Assembly: GCA_944393385.1 (NCBI GenBank) | Contig: CALYAA010000007.1 | Coordinates: 1-61,747 of the forward strand | Reading direction: 5' to 3' | Source of the DNA: an uncultured Clostridia bacterium | Lineage (GTDB): Bacteria; Bacillota; Clostridia; TANB77; CAG-508 | Length of the DNA: 61,747 nt | Shown: in pieces, positions 37,987 to 50,386 of the stretch | Numbering within the stretch: position 1 is the first letter of the stretch | Layout of the letters: each line of letters starts with the position of its first letter | Translations under genes and position numbers: made by a program | Notes under the pieces: model-generated | Told to the model about the DNA's origin: nothing | What the model saw: only the letters and a program-made list of their open reading frames with translations | Databases searched by the model: none

Positions 37987-38045
37987 AGTTAATTTTAAAA
38001 AGCACAATAATGAATAATAAGTTATAAAAATAAAGGTGAATAAAA

Positions 38046-38717
38046 GTGATTAATAATACAAAAAAAATAAAAGAAATATATGAAAATATACAGAAAAAGC
38101 TTTTTTACATTGTACCTGGAAAATGGGACGAATTACATTTATATTCATCAATTATAGAAAGACTTGGTAAAATTCAAATAGGAGAAATGTATTTTTATTT
38201 TATGCCTAAAGGAATTTTAAAGAGAAAATACATAAATGTATATGAAGTCCCAAATAAATATAACATAGAGGAAGAAGAATATTTAAAACTTGTAGAACTT
38301 TTATATGATGAAATAAAAGATTTAAGGGAAGAATTTAAAAAATCAGGGCAAAGACCATGGTCAAATATAACAATTTCTATCAAAAATGAAAGAATTACAT
38401 ATGAATTTAATTATGATAATTTATTAGGAGGGCAAGAAGAATACTATGACCATCATATTTTTTGGAGAAAAAAGTATTTGAATATTGAACCATGTGGTAA
38501 AAAAGAAAATAAAGCATATAAAAAGTACTTAATTAATTTAAATGAAAATGATCATATGAAAAGTGAAACATATATGACAGGTATTTATTTAAAAAGACAA
38601 GTAAATGTTGTTAAGTATGATACAACAGATATTACTAAAGATGAAAGAGTAGATTATTTAGTAGAACGAGAAGAAAATAAAAAGATTGTTAATCAAATTT
38701 TAAGCCAAAAAATTTAA
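38046..38717 (+). CDS. YezG/DUF600-like immunity protein
   Basis: GTG 38046 follows AAAGGTG. The product has 223 residues. The pattern IYENIQKKLFYIVPGKWDEL, then GEMYFYF, and RPWSNITISI resembles YezG-type proteins, which are antitoxins of LXG-type secreted toxins in Firmicutes. No toxin gene is adjacent. It lies between gpmI and eno, so it seems an orphan immunity gene that has settled in the glycolytic cluster. Confidence 0.6.
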   Translation: MINNTKKIKEIYENIQKKLFYIVPGKWDELHLYSSIIERLGKIQIGEMYFYFMPKGILKRKYINVYEVPNKYNIEEEEYLKLVELLYDEIKDLREEFKKSGQRPWSNITISIKNERITYEFNYDNLLGGQEEYYDHHIFWRKKYLNIEPCGKKENKAYKKYLINLNENDHMKSETYMTGIYLKRQVNVVKYDTTDITKDERVDYLVEREENKKIVNQILSQKI

Positions 38718-38863
38718 AGTGCTAATATTCCTCTATTATCTTTGCATAGGAACTTTATGAAAATTGTTTGATTTTATAATTTGAAATTTAAATATAATTT
38801 TCATATTAAGCAAAATCTTATACAATTATAGAGGTTTATATATAAATATTATTAGAGCATTAA

Positions 38864-40192
<1,329 letters not shown>

Positions 40193-40317
40193 ATTTATAA
40201 AGAAATTTAATTAATAGTTAAAAATGTCAAAAATTATTTACACAAGTGAAAAATAATACTAATTGATGAAATTAAATAAAATTTGTATGCAAAATATTTA
40301 AAAATTCCTAAAAACCC

Positions 40318-40346
40318 TTGCATTATTTGGGAAAATGGGGTATAAT
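40318..40346 (+). promoter_or_regulatory. Promoter of the rimP-nusA-infB operon
   Basis: TTGCAT (40318-40323) and TATAAT (40341-40346) are separated by 17 bases. The leader runs about 155 bases to rimP. Confidence 0.75.
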
Positions 40347-40371
40347 ATTAACGTACAAAATAAGAACACAG

Positions 40372-40396
40372 AAGAGTAGGAGCAAATCCTACTCTT
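40372..40396 (+). promoter_or_regulatory. Hairpin in the rimP leader
   Basis: AAGAGTAGGA and TCCTACTCTT pair perfectly around a GCAAA loop. It lies soon after the predicted transcription start. Structured leaders before rimP are known in Firmicutes, and this could be one. Only two T follow, so it is not a strong terminator. Confidence 0.5.
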
Positions 40397-40508
40397 TAAA
40401 CATATGTAAAAATAATTTTAACAAAAATCTTTTTGAACACCTAAAAGCACAATATAAAAAATCACTTTTATTATTATGGAAATCCTAGAGGGAGAAAGGA
40501 ATTTTTTT

Positions 40509-40973
40509 ATGGCAAAAATAGAAGAAAAGGTAGAAAGCTTATTAAAAGAAAAAATAGAAAGTTTAGGATATTATTTATATGAAGTTGAATATCTTAAAGA
40601 AGGAGCAGAATATTATTTAAGAATTTATATAGATAAAGAAACTGGAATAGACCTAAATGACTGTGAAAAAGTAAGTAATGAAATAAATGATTTGCTAGAT
40701 AAAGCAGACTTTATAAAAGAACAATACTTTTTAGAAGTATCCTCACCAGGAATAGAAAGAAATTTAAAAAAAGACAAACATTTTGAGCAAAACATAGGAA
40801 AAAGAGTTGATGTAAAACTTTTCAAAAAAGATGAAAACGGAAAAAAAGAATATGAAGGAATATTAAAATCATTTAATCAAGAAGAAATATTTATTGAAGA
40901 AAATGGAATAATTAAAATTGATAGAAAAAATATAACAAAAATAAAAACAATATATGATTGGAATAATATATAA
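40509..40973 (+). CDS. rimP: Ribosome maturation factor RimP
   Basis: ATG 40509 follows GAGAAAGGA; the frame upstream lacks a site. The product has 154 residues. LRIYIDKETGIDLNDCEKVS and YFLEVSSPGIERNL are the family signatures. It assists 30S subunit assembly and leads the classic operon rimP-nusA-ylxR-infB-rbfA. Confidence 0.95.
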   Translation: MAKIEEKVESLLKEKIESLGYYLYEVEYLKEGAEYYLRIYIDKETGIDLNDCEKVSNEINDLLDKADFIKEQYFLEVSSPGIERNLKKDKHFEQNIGKRVDVKLFKKDENGKKEYEGILKSFNQEEIFIEENGIIKIDRKNITKIKTIYDWNNI

Positions 40974-40997
40974 AAATAGGAAAGGATTGATTAAAAA

Positions 40998-42131
40998 ATG
41001 AAAGCAATTGATAACAAAGAATTAGTAATCGCTTTAGAACAATTAGAAAAAGAAAAAGGAATAAAAAAGGAGGAACTTCTAGAATCTATAAGAACGGCAT
41101 TAATTACTGCATATAAAAGAAATTTTGATGCATTAGATAATGTGGATGTAAAAATGGATGAAAAAACAGGTGCAACACATGTATATGCTATAAAAGAAGT
41201 TATGGAAAGAGCAAATGATGATGCGTTAGAAATTAGCTTAGAAGATGCAAGAAAAATCAATAAAGAATTAAATATAGGAGATAGTGTTGAAGTAGAAATT
41301 GTTCCAAGAGATTTTGGTAGAATTGCTGCACAAACAGCAAAACAAGTTATCATTCAAAAATTAAGAGAAACAGAAAGAAATATGATTTTTAATGAATATA
41401 ATGAAAGAAAAGGAGAAATTGTTACAGGATTAGTTCAAAAAGCAGACAGTCATATAGTTGTTCTAGATTTAGGAAGATTAGAAGGAGTTATGTTATCAAA
41501 AGATCAAATTCCTACTGAACATTATAAAGTAAATGATAAAATAAAAGCATATGTTGTAGATGTAGAAAGAGGAGAAAAAGGAATTCCACAAGCAGTAGTA
41601 TCAAGAACACACCCAGATTTTGTAAGAAAGTTATTAGAATTCGAAATACCAGAAATATATGAGGGACTTATAGAAATAAAAAGTATTGCCAGAGATCCAG
41701 GACAAAGATGTAAAGTTGCAGTATATTCTCAAAATGAAAATATAGACCCAGTAGGATCTTGTGTAGGTCAAAAAGGTATACGTATACAAAATGTAATAAA
41801 TGAACTAAATGGTGAAAAAATAGATGTTATAGAATGGAGCCCAGATATGCGTACATATTTAGCATCAACATTATTACCAGCACAAATTATGGCAGTTGAT
41901 ATAAAAGAAGAAGAAAAATTTGCACAAGTAATTGTTCCAGATAATCAATTATCATTAGCAATTGGAAAATCTGGTCAGAATGTAAGATTGGCTGCAAAAT
42001 TAACTGGACTTATTGGATGGAAAATAGATATAAAAACAGAAAGTCAATTTAGAGAAATATTAGCAAAAAGAGCTGAAGAAGCAAATATTGAAAACAATGC
42101 AAGTGAAGATAATGATGAAACAAAAAAATAA
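40998..42131 (+). CDS. nusA: Transcription termination/antitermination factor NusA
   Basis: The product has 377 residues. The N-terminal RNA polymerase-binding domain is followed by S1 (about 135-200) and two KH domains (GSCVGQKGIRIQNVINEL; SLAIGKSGQNVRLAAKLTG). The C-terminal acidic repeats of some NusA proteins are absent, as is normal in Firmicutes. Confidence 0.97.
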   Translation: MKAIDNKELVIALEQLEKEKGIKKEELLESIRTALITAYKRNFDALDNVDVKMDEKTGATHVYAIKEVMERANDDALEISLEDARKINKELNIGDSVEVEIVPRDFGRIAAQTAKQVIIQKLRETERNMIFNEYNERKGEIVTGLVQKADSHIVVLDLGRLEGVMLSKDQIPTEHYKVNDKIKAYVVDVERGEKGIPQAVVSRTHPDFVRKLLEFEIPEIYEGLIEIKSIARDPGQRCKVAVYSQNENIDPVGSCVGQKGIRIQNVINELNGEKIDVIEWSPDMRTYLASTLLPAQIMAVDIKEEEKFAQVIVPDNQLSLAIGKSGQNVRLAAKLTGLIGWKIDIKTESQFREILAKRAEEANIENNASEDNDETKK

Positions 42132-42169
42132 ACTTAAATTAAATGAAATAATAATTTAGGAGGGCGGAA

Positions 42170-42451
42170 TTGAAAAACATACCACAAAGAAGCTGTGTTA
42201 TCTGTAGAACGCAGAAAAACAAAAATGAGTTATTAAGAATTGTTAAAAACAAAGAAAATATTGTAAGAATTGATGAAAAAGGAAAAGAATCTGGAAGAGG
42301 GGCGTATATTTGTTATAATATGGATTGTTTAGAAAAAGCTAAAAAAACAAAAAAATTAGAAAAATCATTAGATACAAAAATTGATGAAGAAATATATATG
42401 AAAGTAGAAGAAATTATAAAAAATAAAATTGGGGGTGAGGTTATTGGGTAG
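42170..42451 (+). CDS. ylxR: YlxR family RNA-binding protein
   Basis: TTG 42170 follows AGGAGGG. The product has 93 residues, with RSCVICRT and GRGAYIC, the two family blocks. Its end overlaps the infB start by 8 bases. A ylxQ (L7Ae-like) gene, often found here, is missing. Confidence 0.92.
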   Translation: MKNIPQRSCVICRTQKNKNELLRIVKNKENIVRIDEKGKESGRGAYICYNMDCLEKAKKTKKLEKSLDTKIDEEIYMKVEEIIKNKIGGEVIG

Positions 42452-45400
42452 AATAAAACTTTATGATATTGCAAAAGAATTAAGTATACCAAGTAAAGAC
42501 ATTGTTGATTTAGCAATCAACTTAAAAATAGATGTAAAAAATCATTTAAGTGCCATAAGTGAAGAAGATGCTGAAAAAATAAGAAATGAAGCAAAAAAAA
42601 TAAACTTGAAAAATAATTTAAGTAAAAAAGAAAGCAAAAAAACAATAGATAACAAAGAAAAAGAATCTACACCAGTAATCATAAGAAGAGAAGTTATTGT
42701 TGAAGATGAAAATAAAAAAATAGATGATTCAGAAAAAGCAAATGAGAATAAGAAAAATGAAGTTGGATTTGTAGAAAGAAAAAATAAAAATTTTAATATT
42801 GTTTATAGGAATAAACCATCTAAGCCAATGACATTTGATGAATTATTTGGTACAAAAAAAGAAGAAAAATCAGTCAAGAAAGTTGAAGAAAATAAAAAGG
42901 ATGTTGAAATGAAAGTAGAAATAAAAACACAAATCGTGAAACAAGAGACAAATCCAAAAATAGAGATAAAAACTGAAACAAAAGAAGAAAAAAAGGAAGA
43001 AAAAAAGATTGAAAACATAGAAAATAATAACAAATTAAATAATGAGAAAACTATCAATAAAAGTTCTGATAGAAATGAGCATAAGACTTTTGACAAAAAT
43101 ATTAGCAATTCAAATAATAACAATATGAGTGAATACAAAAACAATAATAATATTTATAATAATGCAAATAATTCTTATAAGCCTTTTAATAAAGTTTCAA
43201 ATAACAATAGACCATTTGGTGATAGAAATAACAATTATAAAAATCAAAATAAATTTAATAAAAACAGTGGAAATAGATTTGATAGTGAAAATAAATTTGA
43301 AAACAAGAATAGATTTGACAATAAAAACAAATTTGAAAATAAAAATTATCAAAATACAGGATTTGGAAATAATAATAATAAAAAACCCTTAGATAAAAAA
43401 GGAATAGAGAAAAATATTAAAGATATTATGGCTGTTGAAACAATAGAAAAAGAACCAACAAGAGAATATAACAAATCTATTGATAAACAAAAAGAAAATA
43501 ATAGATTTAATGAAGTAAAAACAAATAAAAAATCTAGTAAATCAAGAAGAAATAATATGGATGGCGAAATCAATGAGCATAAATTAAAAGGACTAAAAAG
43601 AACAGACCAATTATCTAATATGTTTGAAGATTCTGAAGGTGGAATGTTAGATTATTATGATTTAACTACACAAAGAGGTAAAAAAGGTAAGAAAAAGGCT
43701 AATAAAGATGATGAAAATAGAAATAAACAAAAAATCTTTAAATTAGAAGAAATAACTATTCCAGATAATATTACAGTCAAAGATTTTGCTGCAGAATTAA
43801 AGAAAACAACTGCAGAAGTAATTAAAAAATTGTTAAATTATGGAGTTATGGCAACAATTAATAATGAAATAGATTTTGATACAGCTTCTTTAATAGCAGA
43901 TGAATTTGGAGTGAAAGTAAATAAAAAGGAAACAATAACAGAAGAAGATATATTGTTTGATGACTCAGAAGATAGAGAAGAAGATTTAGAACCACGTCCA
44001 CCAGTAGTTGTTGTAATGGGACACGTAGATCATGGAAAAACATCATTATTAGATGCTGTTAAAAAGACAAATGTAATTGAAGGAGAAGCTGGTGGAATTA
44101 CACAACATATAGGAGCATATAAAGTAAAAATAAATGATAGAGAAATTACATTTTTAGATACACCAGGACATGAAGCTTTTACAGCAATGAGAGCAAGAGG
44201 AGCACAAATTACAGATATTGCTATACTAGTTGTAGCTGCAAATGATGGAGTAATGCCTCAGACTGTTGAAGCAATAAATCACGCAAAATCTGCAGGAATT
44301 CCAATTATTGTTGCAATTAATAAAATAGATTTACCTGATGCAAATATAGATAGAGTAAAACAAGAACTTATGAATTATGAATTAGTACCAGAAGAGTGGG
44401 GCGGAGATACTATATTTGTGCCAATTTCTGCTAAAAATCATACAAATATTGATCAATTATTAGAAATGGTATTATTAGAAGCAGATATATTAGAATTAAA
44501 AGCAAATCCACATAAACAAGCAAAAGGTGTTGTTATAGAAGCAAAACTAGATAAAAATAGAGGAGCTATAGCTTCAATACTTGTACAAAGAGGAACACTT
44601 GATGTTGGAGATACAGTTGTTGTTGGTTCTTCAATAGGTAGAATCAGAAGTATGGTAGATGAAAAGGGCAAAAAAATAAAAAAGGCTGGACCATCTACAC
44701 CAGTTGAAATAATGGGATTAACAGAAGTTCCACAAGCGGGAGATATATTCTATGAAGTTAAAGATGAAAAAACAGCAAAACATTTAATAGAAAAAAGAAA
44801 ACGTCAAGAAAGAGAAAATGCTATAAGTGCATCATCAAAAGTAACATTGGATAATCTATTTAGCAAAATGGAAGAAGAAAATCTTAAAATTCTAAATTTA
44901 ATAATAAAAGCAGATGTTCAAGGTTCTGCAGAAGCTTTAAAACAATCAATGGAAAAATTAACTAATGAAGAAGTAAAAGTAAAAGTTATACATTCAGCTA
45001 CAGGTGCAGTTACAGAAACAGATGTTACACTTGCAAAAGTATCTAATGCAATTATAATTGCATTTAATGTTAGACCAATGCCAAATGCAAAAGCAATAGC
45101 AGAAAAAGATGGAATAGAAATAAAACAATATTCAGTTATATATCAAGCAATAGATGATGTTCAATCTGCAATGAAAGGAATGCTTGCTCCTAAATATCAA
45201 GAAAAAGTTATTGGAAATGCTGAAATTAGGCAGACATTTAAAATTTCTAATGTTGGAACAATCGGTGGGGCATATGTATTAGATGGTAAACTTGAAAGAA
45301 ATGCAGGTGTTAGAGTACTTCGTGACAATGTTGTTATACATGAAGGAAAATTAGCATCACTTAAGAGATTTAAAGATGATGCAAAAGAAGTTTCTAAGGG

Positions 45401-45491
45401 ATTTGAATGTGGAATTCAAATTGAAAAATATAATGATATTAAAGAGGGAGATATCATTGAAGCTTATATTTTAGAAGAGATAAAAAGATAG
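42444..45491 (+). CDS. infB: Translation initiation factor IF-2
   Basis: TTG 42444 gives [14 protein letters not shown], the usual beginning. The product has 1015 residues. A first N-terminal domain (1-50) precedes a very long Asn/Lys/Glu-rich region (about 60-390) with [16 protein letters not shown] repeats. A second IF2-N domain begins near 430, and the GTPase starts at [18 protein letters not shown] (about 524), with [17 protein letters not shown] and NKIDLPDAN. Domains II to IV follow to the end. It brings initiator tRNA to the 30S subunit. Confidence 0.97.
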   Translation: MGRIKLYDIAKELSIPSKDIVDLAINLKIDVKNHLSAISEEDAEKIRNEAKKINLKNNLSKKESKKTIDNKEKESTPVIIRREVIVEDENKKIDDSEKANENKKNEVGFVERKNKNFNIVYRNKPSKPMTFDELFGTKKEEKSVKKVEENKKDVEMKVEIKTQIVKQETNPKIEIKTETKEEKKEEKKIENIENNNKLNNEKTINKSSDRNEHKTFDKNISNSNNNNMSEYKNNNNIYNNANNSYKPFNKVSNNNRPFGDRNNNYKNQNKFNKNSGNRFDSENKFENKNRFDNKNKFENKNYQNTGFGNNNNKKPLDKKGIEKNIKDIMAVETIEKEPTREYNKSIDKQKENNRFNEVKTNKKSSKSRRNNMDGEINEHKLKGLKRTDQLSNMFEDSEGGMLDYYDLTTQRGKKGKKKANKDDENRNKQKIFKLEEITIPDNITVKDFAAELKKTTAEVIKKLLNYGVMATINNEIDFDTASLIADEFGVKVNKKETITEEDILFDDSEDREEDLEPRPPVVVVMGHVDHGKTSLLDAVKKTNVIEGEAGGITQHIGAYKVKINDREITFLDTPGHEAFTAMRARGAQITDIAILVVAANDGVMPQTVEAINHAKSAGIPIIVAINKIDLPDANIDRVKQELMNYELVPEEWGGDTIFVPISAKNHTNIDQLLEMVLLEADILELKANPHKQAKGVVIEAKLDKNRGAIASILVQRGTLDVGDTVVVGSSIGRIRSMVDEKGKKIKKAGPSTPVEIMGLTEVPQAGDIFYEVKDEKTAKHLIEKRKRQERENAISASSKVTLDNLFSKMEEENLKILNLIIKADVQGSAEALKQSMEKLTNEEVKVKVIHSATGAVTETDVTLAKVSNAIIIAFNVRPMPNAKAIAEKDGIEIKQYSVIYQAIDDVQSAMKGMLAPKYQEKVIGNAEIRQTFKISNVGTIGGAYVLDGKLERNAGVRVLRDNVVIHEGKLASLKRFKDDAKEVSKGFECGIQIEKYNDIKEGDIIEAYILEEIKR

Positions 45492-45495
45492 ATGC

Positions 45496-45524
45496 TTGAA
45501 ATATATTATTTTATTATATTTCAA
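45496..45524 (+). promoter_or_regulatory. Small hairpin between infB and rbfA
   Basis: TTGAAATATA and TATATTTCAA pair around a nine-base loop. There is no T run, so it is probably not a terminator. Confidence 0.4.
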
Positions 45525-45544
45525 ACAAAAGAATGGAGGAAATA

Positions 45545-45910
45545 ATGGCTGGAAAAAATCATAATAGACAAGGCAGAATTGATGAGGAATTCAAAAAAGA
45601 ATTAAGTCAACTTATCAGTTTTGAATTAAAAGAACCAATGGTTACAGGAATGGTTAGTGTTACAAAAGTAAAAGTAACACCAGATTTAAAATATGCCAAA
45701 GTTTCAGTAAGTATTTTAAATTCAAAAGATGTACAAGAAACTATTTCTGGTTTAAAAAAATCATCAGGATTTTTAAGATCAGAACTTGCAAAAAGAATCA
45801 ATTTAAGAAATACTCCTGAATTAGTTTTTGAACTAGATGATTCTCTTGAGTATGGTGCTAGAATTGATAAAATATTGAATGATCTAAAAAAAGATAAAGA
45901 AAATAAATAA
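45545..45910 (+). CDS. rbfA: Ribosome-binding factor A
   Basis: ATG 45545 follows GGAGG. The product has 121 residues, a single KH-like domain with MVSVTKVKVTPDLKYAKV and the C-terminal TPELVFELDDSLEYGARID. It aids late 30S maturation. Confidence 0.95.
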   Translation: MAGKNHNRQGRIDEEFKKELSQLISFELKEPMVTGMVSVTKVKVTPDLKYAKVSVSILNSKDVQETISGLKKSSGFLRSELAKRINLRNTPELVFELDDSLEYGARIDKILNDLKKDKENK

Positions 45911-45928
45911 TGAGGAGTTAAAAACAAT

Positions 45929-46888
45929 ATGACTTTAGATAATATATTAGAAGAAATAAAAAAAGCACAAACGATAGTAATATTATGTCATGAATCACCA
46001 GATGGTGATGCAATAGCAAGTTCTTTATCTGTTATGTATGCAGTTAAACAACTTGGGAAAGATGCAGATGTGGTGATTCCTGATTATTCAAAAGTATTTA
46101 ATTTTTTGCCAGGTGCTGATAAAATAAAAAAAGAAGGAAAAACCAAAAATTATGATTTGGCAATATCAGTAGATTGTACAGATTTAAAAAGACTTGTTGG
46201 TGGTAGTGAATACTTTGAAACTGCTAAAAAGACAGTTCAAATAGATCATCATTCTGTAAATTCTATGTTTGCAGACTATAACTATGTTAATCCTGCTTCA
46301 CCAGCTTGTTGCCAAGTATTAATTGGTATGTTTGAATATTTAGGAATAGAAATTAATAAGGATTTAGGAACATGTATTTTAACAGGAATTTTAGCAGATA
46401 CAGGAGGATTCCAATGGGGAGGTGTAACTCCAGAAACTTTTGAATTTGCAGCAGAATTATTAAGAAAAGGTGTAAATATTTCTAAAATATGTCAACAAGT
46501 ATTAAGAAATAAAACAAAAGCACATTGTGAATTTGAAAAATTAATATATGAAAGACTAGAATTTTTCTATAATGGTCAAATAGCCCTTGCATATTTAACA
46601 ATAGAAGATTATAAAAAATTAAGTACAGATATGGGTGATGATGAAGGATTAGTTGAAATGATAAGAGACATAGATGGTGTTGAAGTAGCAGTATTACTAA
46701 AAGAAAAAGAGGGATTAAATGGATTTAAGGCTTCAATGCGTTCTAAAGACAAAGTTAATGTATCTGACATTGGTTTGATTTTAGGTGGAGGAGGACATTC
46801 TAGAGCAGCAGGTTGTTTTATTCAAGGATCTTTAGAACATGCTAAAACTAAAATTGTAAATATAATAGAACAAGAAATGAAAAAATAG
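45929..46888 (+). CDS. nrnA: NanoRNase/pAp phosphatase, DHH family
   Basis: The product has 319 residues. Metal-binding motifs are CHESPDGDAIASSL, SVDCTD, the DHH motif in QIDHHSVN, and ILADTGGFQW. The DHHA1 domain ends in GGGGHSRAAGCF. It degrades very short RNAs and pAp, and follows rbfA as in many Firmicutes. Confidence 0.95.
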   Translation: MTLDNILEEIKKAQTIVILCHESPDGDAIASSLSVMYAVKQLGKDADVVIPDYSKVFNFLPGADKIKKEGKTKNYDLAISVDCTDLKRLVGGSEYFETAKKTVQIDHHSVNSMFADYNYVNPASPACCQVLIGMFEYLGIEINKDLGTCILTGILADTGGFQWGGVTPETFEFAAELLRKGVNISKICQQVLRNKTKAHCEFEKLIYERLEFFYNGQIALAYLTIEDYKKLSTDMGDDEGLVEMIRDIDGVEVAVLLKEKEGLNGFKASMRSKDKVNVSDIGLILGGGGHSRAAGCFIQGSLEHAKTKIVNIIEQEMKK

Positions 46889-46900
46889 AAAGAAGAAAAG

Positions 46901-47794
46901 ATGGATGGAATTATAATAATAAATAAACCCAAAAATAATACATCACATGATATTGTCAAAAAAGTGAAGAAATTACTAAATGAAAAAGTTGGCCATACTG
47001 GAACACTAGATCCAAATGCAACAGGTGTATTACCTCTTTTAATTGGAAAAGGGACAGAACTTTCTAAATACTTAATAAATCATAATAAAACATATGAAGC
47101 TATTTTGCAATTAGGAGAAAAGAGAGATACTGGTGACAGTGAAGGAAAGGTTATAGAAGAAAAAACAGTTATAGAAAGTTGTTTAAATAGAAAAAATATT
47201 GAAAATGTTTTTAAAAATTTTATAGGAGAACAAGAACAAATACCTCCTATATATTCTGCAATAAAAGTAAATGGAAAAAAACTATATGAATATGCTAGGA
47301 AAGGTGAAAATATAAAAATACAACCACGTAAAATACAAATATATTTATTAGAATTACTTAATTTAGATAATCAAAAAAAACAAATAGAGTTTAGAGTAAA
47401 ATGTTCAAAAGGTACATATATTAGAACTTTATGCGAAGAAATTGCAAATAAATTACAAACAGTAGGATATATGAAAGAATTAAAGAGAACAGAAGTTGGA
47501 GAATTTAATATTAAAGATTCAATAACTATAGAAGAGCTTGAAAATATTATAAAAAATTACAATTTAAAAAAAGACAATATTAAAAATAATATTAATAATT
47601 TTATAAGTATAGAAAATTATTTTAAAAATAATGAAATTATAGAATTAAATGAAAATAAATTACAATTATTTTTAAATGGTGTGAAATTAACTTTTAATTT
47701 AGTTGATGGAATTTATAAAATTTATTGTAATAAAAAGTTTATTGGAACTGGAATTGTTAATGATAAGCTATTAAAGAGAGATATAATTCTTTAA
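46901..47794 (+). CDS. truB: tRNA pseudouridine-55 synthase
   Basis: The product has 297 residues. HTGTLDPNATGVLPLLIG holds the catalytic Asp, and YEYARKGE and CSKGTYIRTLCEEI follow. It starts 12 bases after nrnA. The C-terminal PUA-like part is present but diverged. The usual next gene, ribF, is not here. Confidence 0.95.
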   Translation: MDGIIIINKPKNNTSHDIVKKVKKLLNEKVGHTGTLDPNATGVLPLLIGKGTELSKYLINHNKTYEAILQLGEKRDTGDSEGKVIEEKTVIESCLNRKNIENVFKNFIGEQEQIPPIYSAIKVNGKKLYEYARKGENIKIQPRKIQIYLLELLNLDNQKKQIEFRVKCSKGTYIRTLCEEIANKLQTVGYMKELKRTEVGEFNIKDSITIEELENIIKNYNLKKDNIKNNINNFISIENYFKNNEIIELNENKLQLFLNGVKLTFNLVDGIYKIYCNKKFIGTGIVNDKLLKRDIIL

Positions 47795-47894
47795 TATATA
47801 ATAATTTGATGTTTGAATGAAAAAGTTTAAATATTAATATTTAAAACAATTGTAAATTTTTATAATATACTTAAAGAAAGGAATGATGTAAAAT

Positions 47895-49457
47895 ATGGGA
47901 GAAAAATTTTATGTAACCACACCAATTTATTATCCAAGTGGAAAATTCCATATAGGAACAGCTTATACAGAAGTTTTAGCAGATGCAATTAAAAGATATA
48001 AAACATTAAGGGGATATGATGTATTTTTACTAACAGGATTAGATGAACATGGTCAAAAAATACAAACAGTTGCTGAAAAATCTGGAAAAACACCACAGGA
48101 ACATGTTGATGAAATGGCAAAATTAGCAAAAGAATTATGGAAAGTAATGGATATAAAATATGATTATTTTTTAAGAACAACAGAAGATTTTCATGAAAGA
48201 ACTGTTCAAAAAATATTTGAATATTTCCTAGAAAAAGGAGATATTTATAAAGGTGAATATGAAGGCTGGTACTGTATGCCTTGTGAAACATATTTTACAA
48301 AAACACAACTTGTTAATGGTAAATGCCCAGATTGTGGTAGAGAAGTAAAGTTACTAAAAGAAGAGGCATATTTCTTTAATATGAAAAAATATGCAGATAA
48401 ATTAGTAAAATTTTATGATGAAAATCCTGATTTTGTTGAACCAGCATATAGAAAAACAGAAATGATAAATAATTTTATAAAACCAGGTTTAGAAGATTTA
48501 TGTGTAACTAGAACATCTTTTGATTGGGGAATAAAAGTCCCAAGTGACCCAAAACATGTTATTTATGTATGGCTAGATGCTTTGACAAATTATTTAACAG
48601 CCCTTGGATATATGCAAGAAGATGATACATTATTTAAAAAATATTGGCCAGCAGATGTTCAAATTGTTGGAAAAGATATAGCAAGATTTCACTTAATATA
48701 TTGGCCAATTTTCTTAATGGCATTAAATTTACCTTTACCAAAAAAATTTATTGTTCATAACTGGATAGTAATGAAAGATGGAAAGATGTCAAAATCTGTA
48801 GGAAATGTTGTGTATCCAGAGAAATTAATAAATAGATATGGATTAGATGCTACAAGATATTATCTATTAAGAGTAATGCCTACTTCGCAAGATGCTGTAT
48901 TTACACCAGAAGATTTTATTGAAAGATATAATTCAGATTTGTGTAATGATTTAGGAAATTTGGTAAATAGGACTATATCAATGGTTAACAAATATTTTAA
49001 AGGAATAGTTCCAAAATATAATGGAACACCAAATGATGTTGATGAAGAATTTGAGGAATTTACACAAAATAAACTTAAAGAAGTTGAAGATTTAATAGAA
49101 AAATATCAAATATCAAATGCTTTACAAGAATTATGGACTGTTATTTCAAGAACAAATAAATATATAGATGAAACACGTCCATGGGAATTAGAAAAAAATG
49201 GAGATAAAGAAAAACTAAAATCAAGTATATATCATTTAATAGAAAATATAAGAAAAATAGCAATATACCTATTACCAGTTATGGAGAGTAGTGCAAAAGA
49301 TATTTTAAGACAAATTGGAATTCCAGAAGGATTACAAAAATGGGACAGTGTAAAGGAATATAATAAATTAAAAGATATAAAAGTAATTGAAAAAGGCGAA
49401 CCTATTTTTATGAGAAAAAATATAGAAGAAGAAATGGAATATTTAAAAAATAATTAA
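47895..49457 (+). CDS. metG: Methionyl-tRNA synthetase
   Basis: The product has 520 residues. PSGKFHIGTAY is the HIGH motif, CMPCETYF and CPDCGRE bind zinc, and KDGKMSKSVGN is the KMSKS loop. The C-terminal dimerisation (tRNA-binding) domain of longer enzymes is absent. GAAAGGA precedes the ATG. Confidence 0.96.
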   Translation: MGEKFYVTTPIYYPSGKFHIGTAYTEVLADAIKRYKTLRGYDVFLLTGLDEHGQKIQTVAEKSGKTPQEHVDEMAKLAKELWKVMDIKYDYFLRTTEDFHERTVQKIFEYFLEKGDIYKGEYEGWYCMPCETYFTKTQLVNGKCPDCGREVKLLKEEAYFFNMKKYADKLVKFYDENPDFVEPAYRKTEMINNFIKPGLEDLCVTRTSFDWGIKVPSDPKHVIYVWLDALTNYLTALGYMQEDDTLFKKYWPADVQIVGKDIARFHLIYWPIFLMALNLPLPKKFIVHNWIVMKDGKMSKSVGNVVYPEKLINRYGLDATRYYLLRVMPTSQDAVFTPEDFIERYNSDLCNDLGNLVNRTISMVNKYFKGIVPKYNGTPNDVDEEFEEFTQNKLKEVEDLIEKYQISNALQELWTVISRTNKYIDETRPWELEKNGDKEKLKSSIYHLIENIRKIAIYLLPVMESSAKDILRQIGIPEGLQKWDSVKEYNKLKDIKVIEKGEPIFMRKNIEEEMEYLKNN

Positions 49458-49468
49458 AAGGTGGAATA

Positions 49469-50377
49469 ATGGATTTGATATCTATAAGGAGAAAATATAA
49501 TAATATAAGAAATATTATAATAATAAGTTTTGTACTTGCTATTTGTGTAATTTTAATATTAACTATAAAAGAAGTTAATAAAAATAAAGCTGAAGAAAAG
49601 GTATTTTTATCTTATTCAGAATTAAAAAAATTAGCTGTTCAAAAAGAAGAAGAAATACAAAAACAGAAAGAAGAACAGCAAAAAATTGAAGAGGAAACTG
49701 GAAAAAATAATTTGCCTCAATTGACAGAAGAGGGTAAAAATAATGTTGCAAAAATATATAAATCTGATACCAAAAGAGTATTTTTAACTTTTGATGATGG
49801 GCCTTCTTCAACAGTAACGCCAAAAATATTAGATGTGTTAAAAGCAGAAAATATTAAAGCAACATTTTTCCTGTTAGGAAGTAGAGTTGAACTAAATCCA
49901 GAAATCGTTAAAAGAGAGTATGAAGAAGGACATTATATAGCTAGTCATGGATATTCTCATGTTTATTCACAAATATATGCATCTCCTCAAAGTGTTTTAG
50001 ATGAATATAATAATTGTGTAAGAGCAATACAAAATGCAATAGGTATTGCAGATTATAACCCACATTTATTTAGATTTCCTGGAGGATTTAAAGGAGGAAA
50101 ATATGATAAAATAAAAGCAGAAGCACATACATTGTTAGAACAAAATGGTATAACACATGTTGACTGGAATGCTCTAACATCTGATGCAGCTGGAGCAAAA
50201 ACTACAGAAGAGTTTATAGCTCAATTAGAAAAAACAGTTCCAAAATATAATAGTGTTGTTGTATTAATGCATGACGCCGGAAATAAAAAAGCAACAGCTG
50301 AAGCATTACCAACAATTATTTCTTATTTTAGAGAACGTGGATATGAATTCAAATCCTTTTATGATATAATTAAATAA
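49469..50377 (+). CDS. Polysaccharide deacetylase, membrane anchored
   Basis: The product has 302 residues. A membrane segment lies at about 14-35, followed by a charged coiled-coil linker (45-80). The NodB domain has LTFDDGPSS (catalytic Asp and metal Asp), SHGYSH (two His), FRFPGG, and VVVLMHDAG. It probably deacetylates peptidoglycan GlcNAc or MurNAc outside the cell. It starts 11 bases after metG. Confidence 0.93.
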   Translation: MDLISIRRKYNNIRNIIIISFVLAICVILILTIKEVNKNKAEEKVFLSYSELKKLAVQKEEEIQKQKEEQQKIEEETGKNNLPQLTEEGKNNVAKIYKSDTKRVFLTFDDGPSSTVTPKILDVLKAENIKATFFLLGSRVELNPEIVKREYEEGHYIASHGYSHVYSQIYASPQSVLDEYNNCVRAIQNAIGIADYNPHLFRFPGGFKGGKYDKIKAEAHTLLEQNGITHVDWNALTSDAAGAKTTEEFIAQLEKTVPKYNSVVVLMHDAGNKKATAEALPTIISYFRERGYEFKSFYDIIK

Positions 50378-50386
50378 TAGTGTCAG

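Larger units (their letters stand above)
40193..40508. other. Intergenic region eno-rimP
   Basis: This 316-base gap holds the rimP promoter and leader hairpin described separately. The first 120 bases after eno are AT-rich and show no clear terminator or gene. Confidence 0.5.

Noticed and set aside
43129..43392. Ile-rich frame inside infB
   Set aside because: It is a frame shadow of the Asn/Lys-rich repeat region of IF-2.
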